From contig JBEKXU010000057.1 in the NCBI GenBank assembly GCA_049511715.1, forward strand, positions 1 to 5,950: a DNA stretch of 5,950 nt. Direction: 5' to 3'. The stretch comes from JBEKHT01 sp049511715 (GTDB lineage Bacteria > Chloroflexota > Anaerolineae > Anaerolineales > RBG-16-64-43). The notes below the pieces were generated by a model that saw nothing but the letters and a program-made list of their open reading frames with translations, did no database searches and had not been told where the DNA came from. Positions within the stretch are counted from its first letter, which is position 1, and the number at the start of each line of letters is the position of its first letter. The position numbers were made by a program, and so were the translations under genes. This document shows positions 5,893-5,950 of this stretch, piece by piece.

Positions 5893-5950
5893 TCACTCTT
5901 CCGGCAGAGGCGTAGCCATCTTGGTCTTGGGACTGGTGAGTTTCTTGTCT
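5893..5950 (-). CDS. C-terminal tail of an ORF inside the IS21-like end, possibly istB
   Basis: Only the last 18 codons are visible, reading in from the right edge and ending at TGA 5895-5893. The tail is DKKLTSPKTKMATPLPEE, a basic then acidic stretch of the low-complexity kind that often ends IstB-type AAA+ helper ATPases. No catalytic motif can be seen in so short a piece. Identification rests on position: it points toward the IS terminus and stops 63 bp short of it, where istB normally ends. The opposite strand is also open here (see findings), so the coding strand is not proven. Confidence 0.4.
   Translation of the reverse strand, partial: DKKLTSPKTKMATPLPEE

Larger units (their letters stand above)
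5830..5950 (-). mobile_element. One end of an IS21-family insertion sequence (runs off the window)
   Basis: Starting at TGTCA (5830-5834), two 18-bp units of the form GCGGTC-N6-TGACCC or close variants occur at 5838-5855 and 5863-5880, 25 bp apart. Multiple spaced GGTC...GACC end repeats next to a TG...CA terminus are characteristic of IS21-family ends, where the transposase binds. A minus-strand ORF ends 63 bp inside the terminus, as expected for the istB end of such an element. The other terminus, the istA gene and any target duplication lie outside the window, so completeness cannot be judged. Confidence 0.7.

Overview
The window looks like part of the chromosome of a GC-rich bacterium, possibly anaerobic or facultative. 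Every confident gene lies on the minus strand, so the region reads from high to low coordinates. Taxonomy cannot be fixed from sequence alone. The gene families (COG4586-type ABC exporter, DUF362/ferredoxin protein, DinB-like protein, APH-fold kinase) occur in many free-living phyla, including Chloroflexota, Acidobacteriota and Bacillota.

Layout from right to left. (1) 5830-5950 appears to be one end of an IS21-family insertion sequence. Two 18-bp GGTC...GACC repeats lie next to a TGTCA terminus, followed by the tail of a minus-strand ORF that is possibly istB. (2) 5248-5829 is an intergenic leader of about 580 bp with no recognisable gene, except a possible 28-codon leader ORF with a good ribosome-binding site just before the ABC genes. 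(3) 5247-2688 is a compact three-gene ABC exporter operon: one ATPase and two different six-helix permeases, joined by 4-nt GTGA and ATGA stop/start overlaps. (4) 2589-2107 encodes a small DinB/DfsB-like metal-binding helical protein with a GTG start and strong ribosome-binding site, preceded by a palindrome. (5) 1913-750 encodes a DUF362 protein with an unusual half-ferredoxin domain. (6) 121-749 is about 630 bp without a recognisable gene; it carries weak hairpins and a possible promoter element. (7) 120-1 is the start of an APH/homoserine-kinase-like phosphotransferase that runs off the left edge.

The ABC genes clearly form one functional unit: two permeases forming a heterodimeric channel, driven by a homodimer of the ATPase. 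Its substrate is unknown. The DinB-like and DUF362 genes follow on the same strand with gaps of 98 and 193 nt, so they could be co-transcribed, but nothing in the sequence proves a shared function. The points most worth following up are the asymmetric loss of ferredoxin cysteines in the DUF362 protein, the possible translationally coupled leader ORF before the ATPase, and the palindrome between the exporter and the DinB-like gene. No clearly new system was demonstrated.
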